A DNA stretch of 64,000 nt, from assembly GCF_020171985.1 (NCBI RefSeq), contig NZ_JAIVAL010000003.1:186001-250000 (forward strand), written 5' to 3'. The translations under genes and the position numbers were made by a program. Below the pieces are notes generated by a model. The model was not told the origin of the DNA and made no database searches. It was given only the letters and a program-made list of their open reading frames with translations. Shown here piece after piece: positions 1-7,476 of this stretch. Position 1 is the first letter of the stretch. Every line of letters begins with the position of its first letter. The DNA comes from Halobacillus halophilus. GTDB lineage: Bacteria > Bacillota > Bacilli > Bacillales > Halobacillaceae.

Positions 1-360
1 GGATTAAAAGTAATCGTGCCAGGGCTTGTCCCTCACTTCTTCACTGGTGCAGCTGCCGGAGTCTTCGGTAATGCGACCGGTGGACGTAAAGGAGCCATCT
101 TCGGTTCGATGGCGAACGGTGTGATGATCAGTTTCCTTCCAGCCCTATTACTTCCGGTACTCGGCTCCCTAGGATTTCAGGGAACGACGTTCGGAGATGC
201 AGACTTCGGTCTAGTAGGAATTGTACTCGGTAATCTGATCAATCTTGTCCAGTCCAACGCCCTCGTGATGGTATTGGTTCTTGCTCTAATCGCTATCCTG
301 TTCTTCCTCGGAATGAAAGCAAAACCTAAAGAAGATGATGGAGATACTGACGCAGCTTAA
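1..360 (+). CDS. ulaA: PTS ascorbate-type transporter subunit IIC, C-terminal part
   Basis: This is the 3' end of a gene that begins before the window; the frame is open from base 1. The 119 visible residues match the end of the UlaA/SgaT family of ascorbate-type PTS IIC permeases, which move and phosphorylate L-ascorbate or a related sugar acid at the membrane. The glycine-rich stretch [17 protein letters not shown], the following hydrophobic helices and the charged cytoplasmic tail ([10 protein letters not shown]) are typical of the family. A strong terminator follows at once, so this is the last gene of its operon. The substrate is inferred from the family only. Confidence 0.8.
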   Translation, partial: GLKVIVPGLVPHFFTGAAAGVFGNATGGRKGAIFGSMANGVMISFLPALLLPVLGSLGFQGTTFGDADFGLVGIVLGNLINLVQSNALVMVLVLALIAILFFLGMKAKPKEDDGDTDAA

Positions 361-369
361 TACTAAAAA

Positions 370-406
370 CCCTCCCTTCCCTTTTCTAAGGAAGGGAGGG
401 TTTTTT
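370..406 (+). terminator. Rho-independent terminator after the PTS gene
   Basis: An 11-bp perfect stem (CCCTCCCTTCC paired with GGAAGGGAGGG) is followed by six T residues. It lies ten bases after the stop codon of the PTS gene. Confidence 0.93.
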
Positions 407-432
407 ATGCTTCTATGATGTGTATCTGAGTA

Positions 433-1044
433 TCAGTTATCCCTTAGTTTCTCTCTTAACCCATCCTCCTTAAAACGAATAACTGTCATTTTCCCTTGCT
501 CGTTTGTATTGATCCTTCCCGTCACCTCGGCTGTATCGGCTTCCCCGTCCTTGCTGTACTTCACTTCAGCTTCAAAATGATACGCATCCTTTTCAATATC
601 CTGTACTTTCTCTGTTTGAATGTCGATTGGTTCTAACTCGTAGCCGAGATTATGAGCAGAAGGCAGCCAGATCATCACATAGTTCTTCTTGATAAAGGTT
701 TCCAAGTTATCCTCTGTAAACAGGGACTTATAATGCTCATTCACATAGTCTAATAAGGCAGCATTGGACTCGTTCAGTGCTTGTTGCAGTTCTTCGTCTG
801 GACCTGTCAGTTCGCTTTTCAGATAAGTGCGAACCGTTTCTTCCCCTCTCATGCTTTCATCGGAACTTGAGCTTTCACGGTTCTTCTCTTCCGAATCATT
901 GGAGGTGTCTTTATTTTCTTCTGAAGCCACGGACTTCTTTTCTTCCTCTGCAGATTCAGTACTGGAAGATTCAGAAACCGAACACCCTGCAGCTAATAAA
1001 AATAGGGTGGCTAATAGACCAACTTTCAAAAGTAATTTTAAAAT
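433..1044 (-). CDS. Putative lipoprotein, probable ATT start codon
   Basis: Not recognised beyond being a lipoprotein of about 203 residues. It has a short hydrophobic signal with lipobox LAAGC (Cys21 from the ATT start), then a Ser/Glu/Lys-rich linker and a folded C-terminal half of about 120 residues of unknown function. The start is the odd point. An excellent AGGAGG (1053-1058) is followed after 8 nt by ATT at 1044, which would give a normal signal beginning M-L-K-L-L-L-K. The only usual in-frame start, TTG at 1029, lies 23 nt from that site and has none of its own. An in-frame TAG at 1069-1071 excludes a longer protein. The protein is certain to be coding; the ATT start is inferred. Confidence 0.75.
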   Translation of the reverse strand: MLKLLLKVGLLATLFLLAAGCSVSESSSTESAEEEKKSVASEENKDTSNDSEEKNRESSSSDESMRGEETVRTYLKSELTGPDEELQQALNESNAALLDYVNEHYKSLFTEDNLETFIKKNYVMIWLPSAHNLGYELEPIDIQTEKVQDIEKDAYHFEAEVKYSKDGEADTAEVTGRINTNEQGKMTVIRFKEDGLREKLRDN

Positions 1045-1224
1045 GAGAATGACCTCCTGGTTATATGTCTATTATGTTCTACGAGAAGGAGTGCGAAGAG
1101 TTTCAAGTTATTCAAGATAAATGTTTTTGATTGTTTTCAAATGGGATCCCAGAAATTCTGTTTACGGACTTATAGAAGTACTTCTATTAAAATATGGTAC
1201 AATTTAGAAAAAGAGGATGATTCT

Positions 1225-1593
1225 ATTCGAATTCTAAAACCACTCGACCTCATTATCCTATTGGTTTTTACACTCTTATTCGTTTATGATTATTTCCCTC
1301 ATCTGCCACTTGGGAAGACGATTCCAAAAGGGGTTCCTATAGCACTCTTTTTAGCGTTTTTCTTCTTTAGTTTGATTTTCAAGAAATACAGAGACACTGA
1401 TGCTAAAAAGGTACTGCAATGGCAAATTTATTCGACCACCTATATCCTGTTTTTAATCGGGATACTTACACTTTTAGGAGGTCAATCATCGTCTGGATTA
1501 GCCTTTGATAATAGTTTTTTGTGGGTAATCTTATTGTTTTCTCTGTTTGAAATTCATTCACAATGGAAGAAAGTTAAAGCCTCAGAAGCATAG
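1225..1593 (+). CDS. Small membrane protein, possible ATT start
   Basis: Not recognised. The protein has about four hydrophobic segments and basic loops, so it is an integral membrane protein of about 122 residues. The frame is open back to an ATG at 1141, but that ATG has no ribosome binding site. A Shine-Dalgarno-like AAGAGG (1211-1216) lies 8 nt before an in-frame ATT at 1225, giving M-R-I-L-K-P-L-D directly before the first membrane helix, which is the usual layout for such proteins. The ATT start is therefore preferred but not proven. A TACAAT-like -10 box lies just upstream at 1198-1203. Confidence 0.55.
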   Translation: MRILKPLDLIILLVFTLLFVYDYFPHLPLGKTIPKGVPIALFLAFFFFSLIFKKYRDTDAKKVLQWQIYSTTYILFLIGILTLLGGQSSSGLAFDNSFLWVILLFSLFEIHSQWKKVKASEA

Positions 1594-1711
1594 TTGTTCG
1601 TTCTTTCCAGCCATACTTATCTCTCTAGCTCTCCCTTAAGATCTTCGAATTACGATCATTACCAGATTCAAGTAAGCTTAAAAATAAATCAAAAGAATGG
1701 GTGAATGTCTA

Positions 1712-2533
1712 ATGCTAAATCATGAACACGAAACTACCATTAACGAATCACCAAGCAAAATAGCGCTTGTGACCGGTGCCAATTCCGGTATGGGACTCGC
1801 CACTACCGTCGAGCTTTTGAAAAAAGATTATTATGTGGTAATGCTCTGCCGCAGCGAGCAGCGCGGGGAAGAAGCGCTGCAGACAGCGAAGCAGCAAAGT
1901 AACCGTGAACATGTAGAACTGATGCTTTGCGACCTGGGTTCTCTCGAGAGTATCCGGCAGTTTGCTGAAGCATTTAACGATCGATTCTCCAAACTCGATG
2001 CTCTCATTAACAACGCGGGCGTGGTCACCACGAAGCGAATGACTACTTCAGATGGCTTCGAAAGCATGCTTGGGATTAATCACCTCGGGCACTTCTTATT
2101 GACGAATCTCCTGCTTGAAAAAATAAAGCGTTCGGAGCAGGGACGAATTGTCACCGTATCTTCCGGTGCTCATAAAGCCGGGAAAATCCATTTCGACGAT
2201 CCCCATCTAACGAATAACTTCAGTGTCATGAAGGGCTATGGCCAATCGAAACTTGCCAATATCCTGTTTACCATGAAATTAGACGAACTCCTCCAGAATA
2301 CTTCCGTCAAGGCAAACTGTGTCCACCCCGGGGCTGTCAGTACGAGTCTTGGAATAAACCGGGAGACGGGCTTCGGCAAAACGATCCATTCTGTTTTGAG
2401 ACCCTTTTTCCAAACGCCGGAGCAAGGGGCAGATACGGCTGTCTATTTAGCTACTTTTCCAGACCTTGAGGTAAGTGGAGAATATTTTTATAAACGGAAG
2501 ATAACAGAGCGTTCTAAACTGGCAAAAAGATAA
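1712..2533 (+). CDS. Short-chain dehydrogenase/reductase (C-terminus frameshifted)
   Basis: NAD(P)-dependent oxidoreductase of the SDR family, closest in style to the retinol dehydrogenase/WWOX-like subgroup. The Rossmann motif TGANSGMG is near residues 21-28; NNAG and the catalytic YGQSK follow. The ATG at 1712 is preferred because GGGTGA (1699-1704) lies 7 nt ahead of it, whereas the ATG at 1697 has no binding site. The frame ends at 273 residues, but another frame continues with a convincing family tail (KDKTLAENLWEWSERE) to 2633. Deleting one A from the AAAAA run at 2524-2528 would join the two into a protein of about 306 residues. The gene is therefore either freshly damaged or carries a sequencing indel. 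The substrate is unknown. Confidence 0.85.
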   Translation: MLNHEHETTINESPSKIALVTGANSGMGLATTVELLKKDYYVVMLCRSEQRGEEALQTAKQQSNREHVELMLCDLGSLESIRQFAEAFNDRFSKLDALINNAGVVTTKRMTTSDGFESMLGINHLGHFLLTNLLLEKIKRSEQGRIVTVSSGAHKAGKIHFDDPHLTNNFSVMKGYGQSKLANILFTMKLDELLQNTSVKANCVHPGAVSTSLGINRETGFGKTIHSVLRPFFQTPEQGADTAVYLATFPDLEVSGEYFYKRKITERSKLAKR

Positions 2534-2633
2534 AACCCTGGCGGAAAACTTGTGGGAGTGGAGTGAACGGGAGATTGCACTGAAGGATAAGAATCTTTTA
2601 CAGAAACTAAAAACTCATAAGTCAGTAAAATAA
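2529..2633 (+). pseudogene. Out-of-frame tail of the preceding SDR gene
   Basis: Read from GAT at 2529, this stretch encodes about 34 residues (KDKTLAENLWEWSERE and on) ending in TAA at 2631-2633. The composition and the WEWSE motif are what is expected at the C-terminus of retinol-dehydrogenase-like SDRs. It is cut off from the main frame by one extra base in an A5 run. Confidence 0.75.
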
Positions 2634-2668
2634 ATTTCATACACTTATTCAGGGACTTTTCTTCTTTT

Positions 2669-2697
2669 ATCCCGCTCCTTTTCGAGCGGGATTTTTA
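2669..2697 (+). terminator. Rho-independent terminator
   Basis: A 9-bp stem (ATCCCGCTC with GAGCGGGAT) is followed by five T residues. It ends the SDR transcript. Confidence 0.9.
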
Positions 2698-2769
2698 TAC
2701 TCATTTCCTAATACATATTATTACAATAAAGTTAAATATACCCTATATTACTATCTTGCTTCTCCTTAA

Positions 2770-2872
2770 CCTGTTATGGTTGAGAAACCATCAAAAAAAG
2801 ACGTAAGAGACGACTGAAGATATAACGATGGTAAAGCCTTGGCTGAAGAGTCAGGGCTTTTATATTTAAAAA
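2770..2872 (+). ncRNA. Candidate structured RNA with terminator, unassigned
   Basis: No gene fits here, but the + strand can fold strongly. GGTT-GAGA-AACC makes a GNRA-capped hairpin (about 2778-2790). GTTAT (about 2773) can close with ATAAC (about 2822). A 12-bp terminator stem, AAAGCCTTGGCT with AGTCAGGGCTTT around a GAAG loop, is followed by TTTTATATTT. It could be a small RNA or an orphan leader. I could not match it to a known riboswitch class. Confidence 0.4.
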
Positions 2873-2887
2873 CAGAAATAAACACTT

Positions 2888-3037
2888 CTATTCGAATATT
2901 CTGAGAGCATTCAATAAAGCGTCAAGTTCCTGAGAAATTTTAAGAAGTTCTTTATAATCCTTTTCTTTTATATAGGCTGCATACAACTGTTCTCTAAGAA
3001 TTTCAATTCGATTCTCTAATTTTTCTCTTTCATTCAA
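2888..3037 (-). CDS. Spo0E-like aspartyl-phosphate phosphatase
   Basis: Small helical protein of 49 residues with the Spo0E family signature: an N-terminal helix (ENRIEILREQLYAAY), a loop, then SQELDALL. Family members dephosphorylate Spo0A-P or other response regulators and so hold back sporulation. The start is TTG at 3037, with GGAGGTG (3043-3049) 6 nt ahead. The open frame extends further upstream, but those residues have no binding site and include unlikely sequence. It is a single-gene unit on the minus strand. The exact target is unknown. Confidence 0.8.
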   Translation of the reverse strand: MNEREKLENRIEILREQLYAAYIKEKDYKELLKISQELDALLNALRIFE

Positions 3038-3246
3038 AGAAACACCTCCATCTTCATGAATCATAAATACCCTTAAGAAATATTTGGTAATCATGGAAAT
3101 TCTAAAAAAATCGACAAAATTTTTACGAGCCAGAATCACATCTTTCTTCTTAGGTAATTCTATATTTGGATTTCTATTAAATGGTTAATATAGGAGGTAT
3201 TATCCTTTATTCGCCAGGGCTTCATATATATTTAAGTGCGTATTTC

Positions 3247-3275
3247 TTGCCACATCTGTCCTATAAAGACATAAT
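3247..3275 (+). promoter_or_regulatory. Sigma-A-type promoter for the VOC gene
   Basis: TTGCCA (3247-3252) and CATAAT (3270-3275) are separated by 17 bp and lie about 80 bp ahead of the dioxygenase start. The rest of 3038-3357 shows no gene I can support. Confidence 0.6.
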
Positions 3276-3357
3276 ACCTCTAAAGAAAGGTCCTCTTCTT
3301 TCCGCTTATTAAACTTCAGAAACGTGGACTAAGTTAGACCAAAGGAGGCTTTATATC

Positions 3358-4212
3358 ATGGAATCAGCATTTTTCCAAGCTCCATCCACTTATGTAGGAA
3401 CCGTAGAATTAAACGTACAGGAATTAACAAGATCGATTCAGTTTTACACGGAGGTCATTGGACTTCAGGTCATCGAACGATCTGACCATAAAGCCGTTTT
3501 ATCAGCTGATGGCACTCGGGCTCTCCTCTCGCTCGAACAGCCTTCTTTTATTCAGCCAAAAGGGAAAGCTGCCGCCGGACTCTATCACTTTGCCCTTCTT
3601 TTACCGGACCGGATCTCATTAGCCAACGTATTCAAGCACCTCTCTGACCGCGGGATTCGACTCGGCGCAGCCGATCACCTTGTTAGTGAAGCACTTTACT
3701 TAAATGATCCCGACGGCAATGGAATCGAAATCTATCGGGATCGTCCTTCCAAAACGTGGACTTGGCATGATGAAAAAGTGGCTATGACCGTAGATCCCCT
3801 TGACTCCACTGGCCTTCTTAAAGAATTGAACGGAGAAGAATGGCACAGTCTGCCCGCCGAAACCATTATGGGACATATCCACCTTCACGTTCATGACTTA
3901 GACCTGGCCCGCCACTTCTATTGTGATGGCTTAGGTTTCGAGATTACTTCCGATCAATTGAACAAGGCGTTGTTCCTATCATCTAATGGCTATCATCACC
4001 ATCTGGGTTTGAACACCTGGCAGGGTACAGACACCCCGCCTGTTTACGATAAAAGTGCCGGCCTGAAGCAATACACCTTGCTGTTCCCTACTCAAGCTAT
4101 AAGAGATCGTAGGGCGCAGCGTCTGAAGCAGCTGGGATACGTGACGGAGACGGTTGATGAGCAACTGGTCACCAGCGATCCATCAGGAAATCGAATCATT
4201 TTAGCTTACTGA
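3358..4212 (+). CDS. catE: VOC-family extradiol dioxygenase, CatE-like
   Basis: A two-domain vicinal-oxygen-chelate protein of 284 residues, the size and layout of Bacillus CatE (catechol 2,3-dioxygenase), which opens catechol rings and protects against quinones. Each half repeats the fold: the N-terminal half begins VGTVELNVQEL and ends GNGIEIYRDRP; the second begins MGHIHLHVHDL and ends DPSGNRIILAY. Likely metal ligands are the His of GHIHLHV, a His in the YHHHLGLN stretch and a C-terminal acidic residue. AGGAGG precedes the ATG at 3358. Paralogous glyoxalases share this fold, so the substrate is probable rather than certain. Confidence 0.78.
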   Translation: MESAFFQAPSTYVGTVELNVQELTRSIQFYTEVIGLQVIERSDHKAVLSADGTRALLSLEQPSFIQPKGKAAAGLYHFALLLPDRISLANVFKHLSDRGIRLGAADHLVSEALYLNDPDGNGIEIYRDRPSKTWTWHDEKVAMTVDPLDSTGLLKELNGEEWHSLPAETIMGHIHLHVHDLDLARHFYCDGLGFEITSDQLNKALFLSSNGYHHHLGLNTWQGTDTPPVYDKSAGLKQYTLLFPTQAIRDRRAQRLKQLGYVTETVDEQLVTSDPSGNRIILAY

Positions 4213-4227
4213 GCACCCCATTGCATT

Positions 4228-4273
4228 AAACCAACGCAGGTGTCAAAAGTATTTGACACCTGCGTTGGTTTTT
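4228..4273. terminator. Long bidirectional terminator hairpin
   Basis: A perfect stem of about 20 bp (AAACCAACGCAGGTGTCAAA and its complement around AGTA) is followed by T residues on the + strand. Confidence 0.9.
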
Positions 4274-4298
4274 ATTACCATCAAACTGTAAAACATAT

Positions 4299-4328
4299 TT
4301 GACACTTATAGCCAAAAGGAATGATAAG
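4299..4328 (+). promoter_or_regulatory. Promoter of the Xre regulator operon
   Basis: TTGACA (4299-4304) is followed after 18 bp by GATAAG (4323-4328). The perfect -35 box argues against translation beginning as far upstream as 4299. Confidence 0.5.
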
Positions 4329-4331
4329 AGT

Positions 4332-4520
4332 TTGAAAAATGATATTAAGATATTAAGGGAGAGGTTGGGGATTTCCCAGGGAAAACTCGCATCTCTCTGC
4401 CAAGTGAGCCGGCAGACGATAAACGCCATAGAAAACAATAAGTACGACCCGAGTTTACAGCTCGCTTTTAATATTGCGAAGCATTTAGGAACCACAGTAG
4501 ATCAAATATTTTCACCATAA
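4332..4520 (+). CDS. Small Xre-family helix-turn-helix regulator
   Basis: A 62-residue stand-alone DNA-binding protein. The helix-turn-helix is SQGKLASLCQVSRQTINAIE, followed by NNKYDPSLQLAFNIA and a closing TTVDQIF, the standard form of the YozG/YgzD-like family that often regulates an adjacent membrane-protein gene. The TTG at 4332 is chosen because it gives the family's usual N-terminus (MKNDIKILRE); AAAGGA (4315-4320) lies 11 nt away. A membrane protein follows after 21 bp, so the two are probably one operon and the regulator may control it. Confidence 0.85.
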   Translation: MKNDIKILRERLGISQGKLASLCQVSRQTINAIENNKYDPSLQLAFNIAKHLGTTVDQIFSP

Positions 4521-4541
4521 TAAACGGGAGGGGAAAAAGAA

Positions 4542-4859
4542 ATGAGTCTATTTTTAACAAACCTGGTGGTACCCATTATCTGGCTTGCTGTTGTAGGGTG
4601 GTTATCTGGCAGTAAAGGCTTTATATTTAAGCCAAAAGAAGACGAGCGCAAAGAATGGATCAAACAAAAAGCAGTCGTGCAAAGCTGGGCTACGCTGATC
4701 CTTTTTCTACTTTCAAATTTCCTATTCAGTTTCTTTAACGTTGGGGACCCGCGTTTAGAGGGGATCCAGATGCAATATCCTGAGCTATTTTACTTAGCCA
4801 TCCTGCTGATAAGCTACATCATATTTTATATCATGAATGGCAGGAAAGTGAGCGCATAG
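4542..4859 (+). CDS. Three-helix membrane protein downstream of the Xre regulator
   Basis: Function unknown. The 105-residue protein has one hydrophobic segment at the N-terminus, a charged cytoplasmic loop (KPKEDERKEWIKQK), and two more hydrophobic segments. GGGAGGGG lies 9 nt before the ATG. Paired small Xre regulators and membrane proteins of this type are common in Bacilli. Transport, immunity or signalling cannot be told from the sequence. Confidence 0.75.
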   Translation: MSLFLTNLVVPIIWLAVVGWLSGSKGFIFKPKEDERKEWIKQKAVVQSWATLILFLLSNFLFSFFNVGDPRLEGIQMQYPELFYLAILLISYIIFYIMNGRKVSA

Positions 4860-4928
4860 ACGGGAGGCGCGCGACTTCCACTCACCTCTTAAAGATTGTG
4901 TGAAATATAGGAATTGGAGTTGATAACT

Positions 4929-5117
4929 GTGTCTGATCACAAGAAAGATGATGACCCATTTAACGATGCGATAGACCATCAGCAGAAAATTGAAGGCTAT
5001 CCTAAACCAAGTGAAGGCAAACTTCCATTACCGATACGATTGATCGGTTATTTTCTATTCGGAGGCATCATACTCCTGATTCTTGTCGGTTTACTTGGAA
5101 ACGTTTTGTTTAACTGA
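4929..5117 (+). CDS. Small single-pass membrane protein
   Basis: A 62-residue protein with a very acidic, hydrophilic N-terminal half (SDHKKDDDPFNDAIDH) and one C-terminal membrane helix (LIGYFLFGGIILLILVGLLG). GTG at 4929 is chosen because GGAG (4916-4919) lies 9 nt ahead; a TTG further upstream has no site. It may be the third gene of the Xre operon, 69 bp after the previous one. Not recognised. Confidence 0.6.
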   Translation: MSDHKKDDDPFNDAIDHQQKIEGYPKPSEGKLPLPIRLIGYFLFGGIILLILVGLLGNVLFN

Positions 5118-5153
5118 GGGTACATAGATAAACCACGGACCAACGATATGAAA

Positions 5154-5184
5154 ACAGCCATGAAGGGTTTCCCTCCATGGCTGT
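5154..5184 (+). terminator. Hairpin after the small membrane protein
   Basis: ACAGCCATG and CATGGCTGT form a stem, with AGGG/CCCT continuing it inside. The T run is poor, so it is a probable but weak terminator. Confidence 0.5.
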
Positions 5185-5189
5185 ATCTC

Positions 5190-5350
5190 TTACTGATAAT
5201 TAATAATCACCGAATTAGGATTAAGCGTAAGGACCTCTTCTGGAATTAAAACAGTTGAAGCAGGCCCACACCCATCATAGTTCAAGGCGACTTCTATATT
5301 ATCTGTAGGCTGAATAGCTATGTTGTCAGCGCTTCATCCATAAACTGGTG
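5190..5350 (-). pseudogene. Decayed 3' end of the lipoprotein gene found at 7477-8604
   Basis: About 160 bp here are nearly identical to the last 250 bp of the lipoprotein gene at 7477-8604, on the same strand. It starts at the same stop codon, shares long blocks such as CATCATAGTTCAAGGCGACT, and carries one internal deletion of roughly 85 bp and a 4-bp deletion. No start or signal sequence is left. It must be the relic of a duplicated gene; the secreted-protein gene at 5366-7279 lies between relic and intact copy. Confidence 0.9.
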
Positions 5351-5365
5351 GAGAGGATTTTACAG

Positions 5366-7279
5366 TTACTTAGATGATTCCTCTTCCTCCTGGTTAAGTT
5401 CAATCTTCTGATCCGGGTAAATCAAATGCGGGTTGTCCAGTTTATTAATGTCTTGCAGTTCATGCCAGTGCATACCATAGCTTACAGCAATCTCAGAAAG
5501 AGTGTCCCCTTTCTCTACTACATGTACATCATCATGACTCCTATCATCGCTTTTATGTTCCCCATCGTTTGAATTTGTAAGTGCGTAGGCAGCAATGGTA
5601 CCGGAGATTTCATGAGCAGCGAGCAGGAGTGGTTCTCCACTCGGGCTTTGATCTGCTTCTACAAATTGAAGACCTTCAGGACCAACGTCACCCGCAGGCT
5701 TGTCCTCAGAGAAATCACGAGTCGTAAAGTATTTAACAAAAGAAGCTTCTTCAGGATTCGTTATATCATACACCATCACACCACTTTGGCGCTCGAGTCC
5801 GATAAAGGCATAATCCTTATCTCCTACACTTCCTGTTACGACCGCTTCTGGTTCAGGACCTTTATCATCACTACGATTGTCGAACGCATTTTCTTCATTG
5901 TCTGTATTAAAGAAATCCGGTTCGACTTCTGCAATCACCTGTTCAAATTCATCGGCACTGTCATAGGTTACATCCATGGAATCCATATCACGTATGGTAA
6001 AAGAACGCGCCCCGTAGCCATAAACGGCTTCATATTTTCCATCTTCGTTCTTAGGAGCGGAAATCGTTGTCTTCAAACGGCCCAGCTGATCCTCATCGAA
6101 TAAACCATCCTCCACTAACTGATCTAATTCTTTCTGCGTGTACCCTTCAAAATGGTCGGCATTCAGATCATACTGATCCGCGATATCCCCTACCCGCGTT
6201 TCTTCTGAATAACCGTCATAATCCTGGGCATCCCCTTCATTCGGGGTCAGCAGATAAGATTTGCCATTCTTCTCGTAAAGGGCAATTCCATCCGGCTGGT
6301 ACATACCGAGTACTGGGTGCTCTTGAATATTAATTTCACCGTCTTCATTGGAAGCATCAAAGCCATTCTCTTCTAAGGAATGATCCTTGTAACCAAGGGA
6401 TCTCACCTCAGTGAAGGATCCTGTTTCGATATCCAAGGTAGCTACAGCGTTATTTTCCTGAATCACGACATAGGCCGTCTTTCCATCTTCTTCTACAACC
6501 ATATACTCAGGCTCCAGATCCTCTTCATACGTATTATCCGGATTCATTTTACGGATATCTGAATCAATGGGAGCGTCTTTAAACGTAACATTCTTTACAG
6601 ACTCTTCGGTTAATTCGTCTACGTTACCCGTTACATCAATGATCGACACCGAGCCCTCAGGATTCGTTTCATAATCTTCACTAGGTTCTCCTTCGTTTGC
6701 CACGAGAACCTTATTGCCATCCGGTGTAAATGTCACCATGTCCGGGAGAGCACCTACAGAAACATGTGAGATATATTGGCCATCCTTGTCCATAAACACA
6801 ACATATCCATCATCTTGCTCAGGGTCAGCAGGTACCGCAGCCGCTACATAATCACCTTCTGGATGCAGGCTTATACTGGTAATACCGGACACGTTGGATA
6901 GTTCTCCGCTCAAGTCTTCAAGCTGGACACGCTTCATCAAAGGCAGCTCTTTCGGTTCTGATTGACCTTGTTTCAAGTCCGACATGTCCACAATATCCAC
7001 GGCATTTTCAGCTCCATTCACCGAAAATAACCGCTTAGACGAAGGATCATATTGCGCAATCTCTGTTCCGCCTTCCGCGAATGCTGCTCCGCTGGAGAAA
7101 TTCGCCACCTTATTAACTTTCAACGTTTCTTCCCCTTTTTCATAACTCATGACGGAAGAAACAGGAGAAACTGCATCGGATGAAGGGGCATCCGCCTGGG
7201 CTTGAGACGGAAGCAGAATGGATGTGAAGAGAGCAGCAGTCGTTAAAACAGAGTATGCCGCTTTTTTCTGGTAATTCAC
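5366..7279 (-). CDS. Secreted choice-of-anchor-I beta-propeller protein with LysM domain
   Basis: A 637-residue exported protein. The signal peptide ends near PSQAQA (about residue 29). The body is the choice-of-anchor-I family, a predicted beta-propeller with repeated SLHPEGDYVAAAV- and FTPDGNKVLVANEGEP-like strands, related to alkaline-phosphatase-associated and mesenchyme-type surface glycoproteins; the enzymatic role is not established. The C-terminus carries one LysM (VEKGDTLSEIAVSYGM, about 585-630), which would hold it to peptidoglycan. The protein is very acidic, as expected for a salt-exposed protein of a halophile. GTG at 7279 follows GGAGG by 7 nt. It lies between the 3' remnant and the intact copy of the neighbouring lipoprotein gene. 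Confidence 0.85.
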   Translation of the reverse strand: MNYQKKAAYSVLTTAALFTSILLPSQAQADAPSSDAVSPVSSVMSYEKGEETLKVNKVANFSSGAAFAEGGTEIAQYDPSSKRLFSVNGAENAVDIVDMSDLKQGQSEPKELPLMKRVQLEDLSGELSNVSGITSISLHPEGDYVAAAVPADPEQDDGYVVFMDKDGQYISHVSVGALPDMVTFTPDGNKVLVANEGEPSEDYETNPEGSVSIIDVTGNVDELTEESVKNVTFKDAPIDSDIRKMNPDNTYEEDLEPEYMVVEEDGKTAYVVIQENNAVATLDIETGSFTEVRSLGYKDHSLEENGFDASNEDGEINIQEHPVLGMYQPDGIALYEKNGKSYLLTPNEGDAQDYDGYSEETRVGDIADQYDLNADHFEGYTQKELDQLVEDGLFDEDQLGRLKTTISAPKNEDGKYEAVYGYGARSFTIRDMDSMDVTYDSADEFEQVIAEVEPDFFNTDNEENAFDNRSDDKGPEPEAVVTGSVGDKDYAFIGLERQSGVMVYDITNPEEASFVKYFTTRDFSEDKPAGDVGPEGLQFVEADQSPSGEPLLLAAHEISGTIAAYALTNSNDGEHKSDDRSHDDVHVVEKGDTLSEIAVSYGMHWHELQDINKLDNPHLIYPDQKIELNQEEEESSK

Positions 7280-7420
7280 TTGAAAACCTCCTTAATTTTG
7301 ATCGACCCCATTATATCGATCCTTAATTAAGGACAAATAAAACCACAGTAAATATTCAGTAATTTTTAAATTTTTTGTCAAAACAATGACTATACTGTCT
7401 CTGAGAAGACTTCTGTTCTT

Positions 7421-7464
7421 AAAAATGCCAAAAGAAGCGACAGAATTTTTCCATCGCTTCTTTT
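7421..7464 (-). terminator. Rho-independent terminator of the lipoprotein gene
   Basis: On the minus strand AAAAGAAGCGA pairs with TCGCTTCTTTT, followed by a T-rich stretch. It separates the lipoprotein gene from the next gene, so that gene needs its own promoter between 7280 and 7420. Confidence 0.8.
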
Positions 7465-7476
7465 CAAGGAATTATA

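Noticed and set aside
2770-2872. Cyclic-di-GMP (GEMM) riboswitch
   Set aside because: There is a GNRA-capped hairpin, but the conserved GGACGCAAAGCC-type block is missing and no downstream gene lies on that strand.
4332-5117. Toxin-antitoxin system made of the Xre protein and the small membrane proteins
   Set aside because: Regulator and membrane-protein pairs of this type are common; no toxin family motif is visible.
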